From NCBI GenBank assembly GCA_029779995.1, contig JAKOZM010000403.1, positions 1 through 10,489 on the forward strand: a stretch of DNA of 10,489 nucleotides. Reading direction: 5' to 3'. This document shows positions 1 to 6,801 of this stretch, in pieces. Source of the DNA: Actinomycetes bacterium. GTDB taxonomy: Bacteria > Actinomycetota > Actinomycetes > S36-B12 > UBA10799. The notes below the pieces were generated by a model. That model ran no database searches, had not been told where the DNA came from, and saw only the letters and a program-made list of their open reading frames with translations. Numbering within the stretch: the stretch's first letter is position 1; each line of letters begins with the position of its first letter. Made by a program: the position numbers and the translations under genes.

Positions 1-1
1 A

Positions 2-364
2 CCCGACGGGTGGCTCGCCACCGGCGACATCGGTGAGCTCGACGAGGCCGGCCGCCTGAAGATCACCGACCGCAAGAAGGATCTGGTGAAGACCTCCGGC
101 GGCAAGTACATCGCCCCTGGTCAGATCGCGGCCCAGTTCAAGGTGATCTCCGCCCTGGCGTCGAACCTGGTCGTCCATGCCAGCGACCGCAACTACGCCA
201 CGGCGCTGATCTCGCTGGACCCCGAGGCGCTGCAGAAGTTCGCCGATGAGAACGGTCTGTCCGGCGACCTCACGGCCCTGTCGCAGAGCCCGGAGGTGCA
301 GGCGGCGATCCAGGCCGATGTGGACACGCTGAACAGCCAGCTCAACCAGTGGGAGACCATTAAG
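2..364 (+). pseudogene. fadD: Long-chain fatty acyl-CoA synthetase (AMP-binding), interrupted; upstream piece, 5' end outside window
   Basis: This is the C-terminal part of an ANL-superfamily long-chain fatty acid-CoA ligase, which activates fatty acids through an acyl-adenylate and transfers them to CoA. The frame is open from base 2 and gives 121 residues. It starts with the hinge and A8 region: PDGWLATGDIGELDE, then GRLKITDRKKDLVKTSGGK and YIAP. It ends at QWETIK, as in FadD15-like proteins of actinomycetes. The frame is then broken by an IS1380 element at 365. The conserved A10 lysine segment (LTASLKVRR) lies beyond the element, at 2005-2127, so the protein made from this piece lacks the catalytic A10 lysine. 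Translation would continue into the element and stop at TAG 1214-1216, adding 283 foreign residues. The two halves show no further decay, which suggests a recent insertion. The family call is sure; the exact chain-length preference is not visible. Confidence 0.93.
360..364. repeat. Target site duplication TTAAG, left copy (right copy 2000-2004)
   Basis: TTAAG ends at the left edge of the IS1380 element and recurs immediately after its right edge at 2000-2004. Joining the flanks with a single copy gives codons for WETIK-KFSILP in one frame, the expected acyl-CoA synthetase sequence. This fixes the insertion boundaries to the base. Members of the IS1380 family are known to make 4-5 bp duplications. 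Confidence 0.93.
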
Positions 365-380
365 CCTCGATCCACCGGTG
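365..380. repeat. IS1380 left terminal inverted repeat
   Basis: CCTCGATCCACCGGTG is the reverse complement of the right end apart from one base (CCTCGATCC here, CCTCAATCC at the right end). It abuts the TTAAG duplication directly. Confidence 0.92.
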
Positions 381-528
381 GTCTGAGTGGTCTGTCTGGT
401 TCGCTTCTGGCGCCGATGGAGCGGCCGGGTTTGTGCTGGTGGGCGTGGTTGATCTGCCGGCTGTTCCTCCGGCCTTTCAACTGGGGTTCTTCCATAGGTC
501 GTGGGTGGTCAGGGACATGGGCTGGGTG

Positions 529-1878
529 TCAGGTGATCATGACCGCGGTCCAGACCCGCTGCCAGTGCGGTTCGCAGGTCCAGTCCCGCGGTAGCCGCAG
601 GCGCAGCCGTCGGGCGGAACGGGTGATCCGGGCGGGCAGGTTGATGAGCCGGGTGCGGATGGTCGCCGTGGTCGCTTTCGTCAACTGCCCGCCGGCGATG
701 ACGCCGAGGGTGCGGGTGAGGTTGAACGCGATCGCCGCGCAGACCAGCCAGGCGGCATTCGCCGGGAAGTGTCCGGAGGGTAGGTGGGCCAGCGCGGAGT
801 TCTTCAGGTCGGCGATGACCTGCTCGATGATCGCGTGGCCGCGGTGGGTGGACTCCGCGGCCACCAGCGGCGCGGGGTTGTCGGTGAACAGCGCGTGGTA
901 CCGGAACGCGGGGAACAACGGGTCCTGCTGCTTCGTCTGGTTGCGTTCCGGGATGCGGCGCACAATCAGCCGGGCGCTGACGTGTTTCGTCGTCGGTTTG
1001 GAGGTGAACGCGGTGAACGGCAGCTCGGCGATCTCCGCGGCGCAGATGAGTTCCCCGGTGTCCGGGTCGGGGATCGCCCACGGATACTCGATGCGCACCC
1101 ACTGCGCATCGTCGATGGTGGCGATCGCTGCCCGGACCCGCCGGTTCAACGGCATCCCCACCGAGAAGCGGGCACCGGCTGTGGTGACTGCCTGCAGGAT
1201 GCTCGCCGAGCAGTAGGCGCTGTCGGCACGCACCAGAATCTGTCCGTCCGCCCCGCAGCGCCGGGCCGTGACGATCGCATCCCGGATCATCCGCACCGCG
1301 CCGTGGGCCGAGGCGGCCGCGCCGCGGCGCAGCCTGGTCGCGGCGATCACCGGCGCAGCATCCGGGGTGCTGATCGTGGCCAGTTGGGCGTTGAGCCCGC
1401 GGACCTTCGTGTAGCCGAACTGCGCGCCCTGCTTACCAGGGCCGAACACCGGTTTGACCGTGTCATCGATATCGATCAGACAGGCCTGCGCGATGCCGGG
1501 CAGCAGCGGCGCGGTCGAGGCGAGTGCGGTCAGGGTGCGGGCGGCGACCGCGTCCAACTGGCGGACATGACCGAACGTGAACCCGCGCAGGAACGTACCG
1601 AGTGTGGACGGGGCCCGCACCCCGGTGAACACCCTGGCCGCGCCGGCCCGGCGCAGCATGTCCATGTCGTCGATGCTGTCCGCCCCGGCAGCCATCCCCG
1701 CCACCAGGCACATCACCTTCGACCCCGGGTTCGCACCGGTCGTCAGATGCTCCTCGGACAACCGCGGCAGGCCGACTTTGTCGGCCAGCCGGATGGCCGG
1801 GACCAGCCCGGCCGACACGAGCAGATTCGGTTCATCGAACGACGCCGACAGCGCCGCCGGGGTATGAGACAGTTGCAT
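529..1878 (-). CDS. IS1380-family transposase (DDE)
   Basis: This 449-residue protein is full length for an IS1380 transposase, which cuts and joins the element ends in the cytoplasm. Candidate catalytic acids are visible. The first is in LIDIDDTVKPVFG (D136-D139), the second in LVRADSAYCS (D219) and the third in HRGHAIIEQVIADLKNS (E352), the usual spacing and wording for this family. The C-terminus is rich in arginine (about residues 405-430), as expected for nucleic-acid contact. The ATG at 1876-1878 is preceded by GGAAAGGGG about 10 bases upstream, giving a reasonable start; no other ATG gives the typical N-terminus. The ribosome-binding site lies in a potential hairpin (see 1886-1949). 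No frameshift or stop is seen, so the gene looks functional. It points against the interrupted host gene, so host read-through makes antisense RNA across it. Confidence 0.95.
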   Translation of the reverse strand: MQLSHTPAALSASFDEPNLLVSAGLVPAIRLADKVGLPRLSEEHLTTGANPGSKVMCLVAGMAAGADSIDDMDMLRRAGAARVFTGVRAPSTLGTFLRGFTFGHVRQLDAVAARTLTALASTAPLLPGIAQACLIDIDDTVKPVFGPGKQGAQFGYTKVRGLNAQLATISTPDAAPVIAATRLRRGAAASAHGAVRMIRDAIVTARRCGADGQILVRADSAYCSASILQAVTTAGARFSVGMPLNRRVRAAIATIDDAQWVRIEYPWAIPDPDTGELICAAEIAELPFTAFTSKPTTKHVSARLIVRRIPERNQTKQQDPLFPAFRYHALFTDNPAPLVAAESTHRGHAIIEQVIADLKNSALAHLPSGHFPANAAWLVCAAIAFNLTRTLGVIAGGQLTKATTATIRTRLINLPARITRSARRLRLRLPRDWTCEPHWQRVWTAVMIT

Positions 1879-1885
1879 CTACGAG

Positions 1886-1949
1886 ATGCCCCTTTCCTGG
1901 TCGGTATGGCAGCGTGAAGAACTCCCATTCTCCCCACGAACAGGGGCAT
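1886..1949 (-). promoter_or_regulatory. Possible hairpin hiding the transposase ribosome-binding site
   Basis: In the transposase mRNA, ATGCCCCT (1949-1942) can pair with AGGGGCAT (1893-1886). The second arm contains the GGGG of the ribosome-binding site of the transposase. Pairing can be extended inward by three more pairs past one mismatch. A TTGACG box on the minus strand (1960-1955) lies just upstream of the first arm. A transcript starting from it would begin after that arm and escape pairing, whereas a longer read-through transcript would fold. No good -10 box is seen at 17-18 bases, so the promoter part is uncertain. Confidence 0.4.
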
Positions 1950-1983
1950 TTCTACGTCAACCCGCCGCCCCACCCACCAAGAT

Positions 1984-1999
1984 CACCGGTGGATTGAGG
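1984..1999. repeat. IS1380 right terminal inverted repeat
   Basis: CACCGGTGGATTGAGG matches the left end in inverted orientation at 15 of 16 positions and is followed by the TTAAG duplication. Confidence 0.92.
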
Positions 2000-2127
2000 T
2001 TAAGAAGTTCTCGATCCTCCCCCGTGACCTGTCCGAGGAGGATGGCGAGCTGACGGCCAGCCTGAAGGTGAGGCGCAAGGCCGTGGAGGAGAACTACCGT
2101 GACCTGATCGAGGCCATGTACTCCTGA
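2000..2127 (+). pseudogene. fadD: Acyl-CoA synthetase, downstream piece with the A10 lysine
   Basis: After the second TTAAG copy the frame resumes at 2005 and encodes 40 residues ending at TGA 2125-2127: KFSILPRDLSEEDGEL, then TASLKVRRK, then a helical tail ending in AMYS. This is the terminal A10 region of the ANL fold; the lysine of the LTASLKVRR segment is the one that assists adenylation. It has no start codon or ribosome-binding site of its own and cannot act alone. It joins in frame to the upstream piece (2-364) if the insertion sequence and one TTAAG are removed. Confidence 0.92.
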
Positions 2128-2135
2128 TCGACCGC

Positions 2136-2166
2136 TGAACCCGCCCGGAGCCTCTGGGCGGGTTCA
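2136..2166. terminator. Hairpin terminator shared by convergent genes
   Basis: TGAACCCGCCC (2136-2146) and GGGCGGGTTCA (2156-2166) form a perfect 11-bp GC-rich stem with a 9-base loop. It starts 9 bases after the acyl-CoA synthetase stop and overlaps the stop codon of the opposing PlsC-like gene, so it can serve both directions. There is no clear T run, as is common in high-GC bacteria. Confidence 0.75.
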
Positions 2167-2886
2167 GTCGTGTCCGGGGCTGGCGAGCACCTGTGCGATC
2201 TCGTGGCGGGCCCGGGCCGTCAGATCCGCCACCGACCCGTCGGGTGCGAAGGGCGGCAGGACGGTGACAGTAATCGGATGCTTGCCGCGCAGCACGAAGC
2301 CATGTTTGGGCAGCGCATCGTGGGTGCCCTGGATCACGATGGGAACGATGGGCACCCCGGCCTGCGCCGCGAGTTCGAACGCGCCGGTCTTGAATGTCTG
2401 CAGTTCGCCGCTGGCCGAGCGGGTCCCCTCCGGGAACATCATCAGGGAACTGCCCTGTGCCAACGTCCGCTGGCAGGTGGCCATCATCTGGGTGACGCTG
2501 TCCCGGTCGCCGCGCACCAGCGGGATGTACCCGTTGAGCCGCATGTTCCAGCCGATCACCGGGACTGTGAAGATGCCCGCCTTGGACACCCACTTGAAGT
2601 CATAGAACAGGCGGAACAACACCAGGATGTCCAGCAGGGACAAGTGGTTGGCCACGAACATGTAGGTGGTGCCGGCCTGGACGTGGTCGCGGCCGCGAAT
2701 TGTGACTCGCCAGGCCGGGTTCAGCCAGGAGTAGAGCGATGCCCAGAAACAGGTGAACTTGTGCAGCGCGCGCCTGCGGGGGTCGAAGGCGGCGGTCACC
2801 AACCAGATGATGAGCGCGACGGGAAACAGCACCGCCGAACTGATGACGACGAAACCCCAGAACAGCAGGGAGCCGATGTGCCGCAC
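2164..2886 (-). CDS. plsC: 1-acyl-sn-glycerol-3-phosphate acyltransferase (PlsC family)
   Basis: This 240-residue membrane-associated enzyme would transfer an acyl chain to the sn-2 position of lysophosphatidate, making phosphatidate for phospholipids or triacylglycerol. An N-terminal hydrophobic helix (about 7-33) anchors it. The HX4D catalytic motif is NHLSLLD (H81, D86). FPEGTRS (151-157) is the glycerol-phosphate-binding motif, and VPIVPIVIQGT (178-188) matches the last conserved block. Length is typical of PlsC. The GTG start at 2886-2884 is supported by GGAGGG (2901-2896) 9 bases upstream. It is convergent with the acyl-CoA synthetase and divergent from the amidohydrolase, with TAGTGT (2924-2919, minus) as a weak candidate -10 box. 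Pairing of an acyl-activating enzyme with an acyltransferase suggests a local lipid-assembly theme. Exact substrate among PlsC-like enzymes is inferred. Confidence 0.92.
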   Translation of the reverse strand: MRHIGSLLFWGFVVISSAVLFPVALIIWLVTAAFDPRRRALHKFTCFWASLYSWLNPAWRVTIRGRDHVQAGTTYMFVANHLSLLDILVLFRLFYDFKWVSKAGIFTVPVIGWNMRLNGYIPLVRGDRDSVTQMMATCQRTLAQGSSLMMFPEGTRSASGELQTFKTGAFELAAQAGVPIVPIVIQGTHDALPKHGFVLRGKHPITVTVLPPFAPDGSVADLTARARHEIAQVLASPGHD

Positions 2887-3002
2887 GAGTACTCACCCTC
2901 CGTTGATCACCTGTGCCGACACTACTTGAGGGCGGACCCGGGCGGGCCGCCCCACGACTGCCACAATGCCTGGTCATGGAGGATTCGCGCAGTGGACCCC
3001 CG

Positions 3003-4253
3003 ATGAGACGACTACTGATCAAGGACGTGGTCCTCGATGGCCGCGTCACCGATGTCGTCATCGCCGGAAACCGCTTCGAGTCGCTGCATCCGGGCGCGGA
3101 TGACGACTTCGACGACGTGATCGCGTGCCACTCCCGGCTCGCGATCGTGCCACCTTTCTACAACGCCCATACCCACGCTGCGATGACCCTGCTGCGCGGA
3201 TTCGCCGACGACCTGGAACTCGACGAGTGGCTCACCGATCACATCTGGCCGGCTGAGGCAGCACTCACTGCTGCCGACATCGAGGCCGGGAGCAGGCTGG
3301 CCATCCTCGAGATGATCAAGTCCGGGACCGTCTTCTTCAACGACATGTACTGGGACCAGGCGGTAACCGCCAAGGCCGCAGCCGACCTCGGGGTGCGGGC
3401 AGCCATAGGCCTGCTGCATCTGAGCGGCCCCGGCGGGACACCCAATCCGCGCACTGTTCGCAGCAACGCCGAACTGCTGGACCTGGAACCGGATCTGCCG
3501 AGCCGAATCCAGATCACTGAAGCTCCCCACTCGGTCTACACAGTCCCGGAAGCGATGCTGCGGGCCGTAGCGCAGACGAACCGGCTGATCCACATTCACG
3601 TCAGCGAGACGTTGAAGGAGAACGCGGACTGCCGGGCGCAGACCGGGCTGACACCGGTGGCCTACTTGAAAGACCTCGGCCTGATCGGGCCGCGAAGTGT
3701 GCTCGCGCACTGCGTCCATCTGTCACATGCGGATCGGCAGATCCTGGCCGAACAGGGTGCGATCATCGCCCACTGTCCGGTGTCCAACATGAAGCTGTGC
3801 AGCGGTCAGTTCGACCACGCCGCGGCACAGGGCGCGGGTATCCGGCTGACCCTGGGCACTGATGGCGCGTCCAGCAACAACGGCCTGTCCATGGTCACTG
3901 AGATGAAGGTCGCGGCCCTTTCCGCAAAGATCCGCTCGTTGTCGCCTACGGCGGCCCGTGACCAGGAGGTGTTCCGAATGGCCACCGCTGACGGAGCAGC
4001 CGCGTTCGGCATCGACGCCGGCGAGATCGCTGTCGGAAGACTGGCCGACGCCCTGCTCATCGACCTGGACCAGCCGAGCATGGTCGCCGACCACAGTCTG
4101 GTCTCCAACCTGGTGTACGCGGCCGATTCCTCTGTGATTCACACGGTGATCTGCGACGGCCGGATCCTGATGCGAGATCGCTACGTCGAGGGCCAGGAGG
4201 AGATCCTCGCGCAAGGCCGAGCAGCAGCGGCTCGAGTGCGGGCGCGGCGCTAG
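3003..4253 (+). CDS. mtaD: Amidohydrolase, 5-methylthioadenosine/S-adenosylhomocysteine deaminase-like
   Basis: This 416-residue metal-dependent amidohydrolase belongs to the ATZ/TRZ-MtaD group, whose MtaD members deaminate methylthioadenosine and S-adenosylhomocysteine to the inosine forms, in the cytosol. Metal and catalytic residues are all present. They are HTH in NAHTHAAMTLLRG (H56, H58), H199 and E202 in HIHVSET, H236 in LAHCVH, and D287 in LGTDGASSNN. The segments around FADDLELDEWL, IWPAEAALT and MIKSGTVFFNDMYW are classic MtaD wording. The N-terminal beta-strands (LLIKDVVLDG) and the C-terminal strand with VICDGRILM close the composite sandwich domain. An in-frame ATG at 2976 would add nine residues; 3003 is preferred because the family begins just before the LLIKDV strand, but neither has a well-placed ribosome-binding site (GGAGG at 2978-2982 is 20 bases away). 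Specificity within the family is inferred, since guanine- and triazine-type deaminases share these motifs. Confidence 0.85.
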   Translation: MRRLLIKDVVLDGRVTDVVIAGNRFESLHPGADDDFDDVIACHSRLAIVPPFYNAHTHAAMTLLRGFADDLELDEWLTDHIWPAEAALTAADIEAGSRLAILEMIKSGTVFFNDMYWDQAVTAKAAADLGVRAAIGLLHLSGPGGTPNPRTVRSNAELLDLEPDLPSRIQITEAPHSVYTVPEAMLRAVAQTNRLIHIHVSETLKENADCRAQTGLTPVAYLKDLGLIGPRSVLAHCVHLSHADRQILAEQGAIIAHCPVSNMKLCSGQFDHAAAQGAGIRLTLGTDGASSNNGLSMVTEMKVAALSAKIRSLSPTAARDQEVFRMATADGAAAFGIDAGEIAVGRLADALLIDLDQPSMVADHSLVSNLVYAADSSVIHTVICDGRILMRDRYVEGQEEILAQGRAAAARVRARR

Positions 4254-4278
4254 CCGGGTCCTGCGTGGACGGACCCGG
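4254..4278 (+). terminator. Hairpin after the amidohydrolase gene
   Basis: CCGGGTCC (4254-4261) and GGACCCGG (4271-4278) form a perfect 8-bp stem with a 9-base loop, starting directly after the TAG stop. No T run follows. It probably limits read-through into the lipoprotein gene, 23 bases further on. Confidence 0.55.
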
Positions 4279-4301
4279 AAGGCCTGCGGCACAGTGGGCG
4301 G

Positions 4302-5246
4302 GTGCGGGTACGGCTGGCAATGCTGCTGGTGCTGACGACCGCCTGCGCGGCACCGCAAGCTCAGCCCACCATGCCCTCGCAGGTCCGCCTCGATGCGCGG
4401 ATGAGCTCCCACGGCATCGCCTGGTCCGAACTGGGAATGGGAACGCCTCTCGTGCTCCTGAACGGCACCGGGTCGCCGATGGCCGAGTGGGATCCCGACT
4501 TCCTGTTGGGGTTGGCCGCGAACCGACGGGTGATCGTGTTCGACTACCCAGGTCTGGGCGATTCCACCTCGCGCAGCCGCACGAGTTTCGCCGGTTTGGC
4601 TGCCGCCACGGCTGAGTTCCTGACCGACATAGGCGTGCCCAAGGCCGATCTGCTGGGGTGGTCGATGGGCGGTTTTGTCGTGCAGGAGCTCATGCGTAAG
4701 CATCCGTCGCGGGTGCGGCGAGCGGTGCTCGTGGGGACCAACCCGGGGGGTAGCGACACGACGTTGGGCCCCCGCTGGGTGCAGCGCGCCGACAGCGACC
4801 CGCGGGCCGGGGTGCGGACCTACCTGCGCACCAACTACCCGCACACACGCTGCGCGCAGCGCCAGGGCAGGGCCTTCGTGGCGCGGCTGGAAAGGGCAGT
4901 GGACGAAGGCCGTTATCCCCAAGCCACTGTCCCTGCCCGCACCTACGACCGCATGGTGGCCGCCGAGGACCCTTGGCTGCGCTCGAATCGCAACGCGGCG
5001 CAGTTGCGCGGCGTTGACCTGCCCGTGCTGGTCATGGTCGGGGCCCGCGATGTCATCACTCCCCCGGCGAACAGCAGGGCGCTGGCCGGACTGCTGCCCA
5101 ACTCGACGCTGCTGCAGGTACCGGCTGCCGGCCATTCGGTGCTCTTTCAGGCACCGGTGCCTAGCGCCGCGGCGATCTCGGCGTTCCTGGACGGCGTTTC
5201 CCTGCCCAGCGCCGCATGGCCGTGTGCGGCTACATTCAGCCAGTGA
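4302..5246 (+). CDS. Lipoprotein alpha/beta-hydrolase
   Basis: This 314-residue protein has an alpha/beta-hydrolase fold and an apparent short lipoprotein signal. MRVRLAMLLVLTTAC ends in a lipobox with C15 as the likely lipidated residue, which would place the enzyme on the outer face of the membrane. The catalytic triad reads S121 in GWSMGG, D250 in GARDVITPP and H278 in AAGHSVLF. LLNGTG (52-57) supplies the oxyanion strand, and DYPGLGDS (81-88) is the usual loop after strand 4. The substrate cannot be read from the sequence; relatives are esterases, haloperoxidase-like enzymes and C-C hydrolases. GTG 4302 is chosen because a later ATG (4320) would remove most of the signal; no strong ribosome-binding site is visible. 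The stop overlaps the start of the next gene, suggesting translational coupling with a membrane channel. Confidence 0.82.
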   Translation: MRVRLAMLLVLTTACAAPQAQPTMPSQVRLDARMSSHGIAWSELGMGTPLVLLNGTGSPMAEWDPDFLLGLAANRRVIVFDYPGLGDSTSRSRTSFAGLAAATAEFLTDIGVPKADLLGWSMGGFVVQELMRKHPSRVRRAVLVGTNPGGSDTTLGPRWVQRADSDPRAGVRTYLRTNYPHTRCAQRQGRAFVARLERAVDEGRYPQATVPARTYDRMVAAEDPWLRSNRNAAQLRGVDLPVLVMVGARDVITPPANSRALAGLLPNSTLLQVPAAGHSVLFQAPVPSAAAISAFLDGVSLPSAAWPCAATFSQ

Positions 5247-5938
5247 GCGACGAGCCGATCACCCGGTCGAACCCCTGGACGGACACGGTGTACAGCCGGA
5301 CCAGTGGCTATGCGGGCTTTGACCGCCTGATCAACTTCACCGATGCCGTGTATGCCATCGCGCTCACACTGGCCGCTTTGGAGATCGGGCTGCCGGAACT
5401 CGTCGGGGACGCGGATGACCCCGCAGCTCTGTGGGCGGCCATCGTCGAGAAGGGCCCGGAGATCGGCGCCTTCCTCGTGGCCTTCGTGTGGGTGGCCATC
5501 TACTGGCGTGCGAATCACCGCTTCGTGGCCACTCTGCGTGGGGTCAGCGGTCGCTTCACTCTGGTGACGTTGGTGTACCTGGCCTTCGTCGCCGTGCTGC
5601 CCTGGCCGGCGGAACTCCTCGGGGACAACTGGGGCAATCCGATGGCGGTGGTCGTGTTCGCAGTCTTCGTCGCCTGCGTCAGCGGCCTTGAGGTCGTGAT
5701 GTGGCAGGTTGCGTACTCCGACGACCTGTTCCTGCTGCGACCCTCGCCCACCTTCAAGCAGCAGCAGATGCTCGGCGCATCCAGCCCGGTCGTCATCTTC
5801 CTGCTGTCCATCCCCCTGGCATTCGTCTCACCTCAACTGGCGATCACCTTCTGGCTCGTCGGCTCGATCCTCGTCGGGGTGCTGTTCAGCCGGTTCCTCA
5901 CCGCCCCGCCACCGGAGTGGCCGGACAGCCGCCCCTGA
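5243..5938 (+). CDS. TMEM175-family (DUF1211) potassium channel-like membrane protein
   Basis: This 231-residue protein has six predicted membrane segments (about 32-50, 74-90, 104-122, 134-155, 182-198 and 199-218), the size of a bacterial single-repeat TMEM175 subunit. These proteins assemble as tetramers and conduct potassium ions. The signature RxxxFSD of the pore-lining first helix appears as RLINFTD (28-34) followed by AVYAIALTLAALEI; WRANHRF (88-94) after helix 2 is also typical. The family serine is a threonine here (FTD) and the usual glycine after D is alanine. The GTG at 5243 overlaps the TGA of the lipoprotein gene as GTGA, a normal coupling arrangement. An in-frame ATG at 5216 would give a 31-base overlap and nine extra residues; neither has a clear ribosome-binding site. 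Ion selectivity is inferred from family only. Confidence 0.83.
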   Translation: MSDEPITRSNPWTDTVYSRTSGYAGFDRLINFTDAVYAIALTLAALEIGLPELVGDADDPAALWAAIVEKGPEIGAFLVAFVWVAIYWRANHRFVATLRGVSGRFTLVTLVYLAFVAVLPWPAELLGDNWGNPMAVVVFAVFVACVSGLEVVMWQVAYSDDLFLLRPSPTFKQQQMLGASSPVVIFLLSIPLAFVSPQLAITFWLVGSILVGVLFSRFLTAPPPEWPDSRP

Positions 5939-5948
5939 TCCGGCGCAC

Positions 5949-6659
5949 CTAATCGGCCAGAGCGAAGGCCGCTGCCGCTTGGGCATGCAGGAACGCGGTC
6001 GGAAAGAGCGGGACCGGCAGGTCGTTGACCCCGATGAGCAACTCGATCTCCGTGCAGCCTGCGATGACCCCCTGTGCCCCACGAGCCACCAACCCTTGGA
6101 TGATGTGCAGGTACGCCGCCTTCGAGATCGGATCACAGACTCCTCGCACCAGTTCGTTGTAGATCACGTCGTGGATCACCGTCCGGTCGGGCTCCTCGGG
6201 CACGATCACGGCCAGCCCGTATGCCTGCAACCGATCCAGGTAGAACGACTGCTCCATGGTGTAGCGGGTGCCGAGCAGCGCGACGGTCGTGAGGCCGGCA
6301 GCGGTGATCGCTGATGCGGTGGGATCGGCGATGTGCAGCACCGGAACGGAGGCGGCCGCCTCGACCTCATCGAAGAGCCGGTGCATCGTGTTGGTGCAGA
6401 TGACGATGCCCTCGGCTCCGGCAACCTGCAGGTCGAGGGCGGCACCGGTGAGCAGACGCCCAGCCGCGGGCCAGTCCCCGGCCTCCTGCAGCGCCTCGAT
6501 CTGCGCGAAGTTGAAGGACCTGATGATCAGATCTGCCGAAGCCACTCCCCCGAGTCTGGCCCGCACCAGTCGATTGATCGTGCGTTCGTACTCGATGGAT
6601 GACTCCCACGACATGCCGCCGAGCAGACCCAAACGCTTCACGAGGTTGAGGCTAGTCAC
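5949..6659 (-). CDS. Aspartate/glutamate racemase-family protein (amino-acid racemase)
   Basis: This is a cofactor-independent racemase of the Asp/Glu racemase superfamily (YgeA/RacX-like), which inverts amino acids by a two-cysteine acid-base mechanism in the cytosol. Both cysteines are present: C88 in VICTNTMH and C202 in AGCTEIEL. The N-terminal KRLGLLGGMSWES (8-20) is the phosphate-loop-like start of the family, and SFNFAQIEAL follows strand 2 as usual. Length is 236 residues from the GTG at 6659-6657, close to the 230-240 typical of the family. The frame is open for 30 more codons to a GTG at 6749, but those residues (MRGQSGTDQAMADRG) have no family counterpart and run up to the terminator of the gene behind. 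GTG 6641 is another possible start; no start has a good ribosome-binding site. It is convergent with the channel gene, with 10 bases between. The substrate is not determined. Confidence 0.85.
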   Translation of the reverse strand: MTSLNLVKRLGLLGGMSWESSIEYERTINRLVRARLGGVASADLIIRSFNFAQIEALQEAGDWPAAGRLLTGAALDLQVAGAEGIVICTNTMHRLFDEVEAAASVPVLHIADPTASAITAAGLTTVALLGTRYTMEQSFYLDRLQAYGLAVIVPEEPDRTVIHDVIYNELVRGVCDPISKAAYLHIIQGLVARGAQGVIAGCTEIELLIGVNDLPVPLFPTAFLHAQAAAAFALAD

Positions 6660-6751
6660 ATGTCGGGACCGATTGACCGGAGTTGGCCCGGTTCGGAGGT
6701 CGATCCCGCGATCGGCCATCGCCTGGTCTGTCCCCGACTGACCTCGCACAA

Positions 6752-6788
6752 CGCCGTGATTCCCCGACCAGGTCGAGGAATCACGGCG
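6752..6788 (-). terminator. Strong hairpin terminator after the secreted-protein gene
   Basis: CGCCGTGATTCC (6752-6763) and GGAATCACGGCG (6777-6788) form a perfect 12-bp stem. The 13-base spacer can pair further (CGAC with GTCG). It lies 13 bases past the stop codon of the 6802-8046 gene in its reading direction and separates it from the racemase gene. No T run follows. Confidence 0.7.
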
Positions 6789-6801
6789 CCGCGACGAGGT
6801 G

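Larger units (their letters stand above)
365..1999 (-). mobile_element. Complete IS1380-family insertion sequence, 1635 bp, inserted in an acyl-CoA synthetase gene
   Basis: The element runs from CCTCGATCCACCGGTG (365-380) to CACCGGTGGATTGAGG (1984-1999). These are inverted repeats of 16 bp with one mismatch, and both start with CCTC at the outer end. It is flanked by TTAAG duplications. It carries one intact transposase gene on the minus strand, opposite to the host gene. There are 164 non-coding bases at the 3' end (365-528) and 121 at the 5' end (1879-1999). Length, terminal bases, single DDE transposase and duplication size all fit the IS1380 family. Intact ends, duplication and open frame indicate a recent and potentially active copy. 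Confidence 0.95.

Noticed and set aside
784..1917. Long open frame on the plus strand across the IS1380 element
   Set aside because: It lies entirely opposite the transposase, reads as Arg/Gly/Asp-rich low-complexity sequence, and is a normal by-product of high third-position GC.
3723..5135. 470-codon open frame on the minus strand across the amidohydrolase and lipoprotein genes
   Set aside because: Its sequence is His/Gln/Arg-rich with no domain, and it runs antisense to two well-supported genes with intact catalytic motifs.
5216..5242. ATG 5216 as start of the channel gene
   Set aside because: It would overlap the upstream gene by 31 bases without a ribosome-binding site; the GTGA overlap at 5243 is the more usual coupling. 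It stays a minor alternative.
5911..5943. Short CCGGA/TCCGG inverted repeat between channel and racemase genes as a terminator
   Set aside because: The stem is only 5 bp with a 13-base loop and lies over the channel stop codon; too weak to list.
6660..6749. N-terminal 30-codon extension of the racemase
   Set aside because: It has no counterpart in the family, no ribosome-binding site at GTG 6749, and would start three bases from the terminator hairpin of the neighbouring gene.
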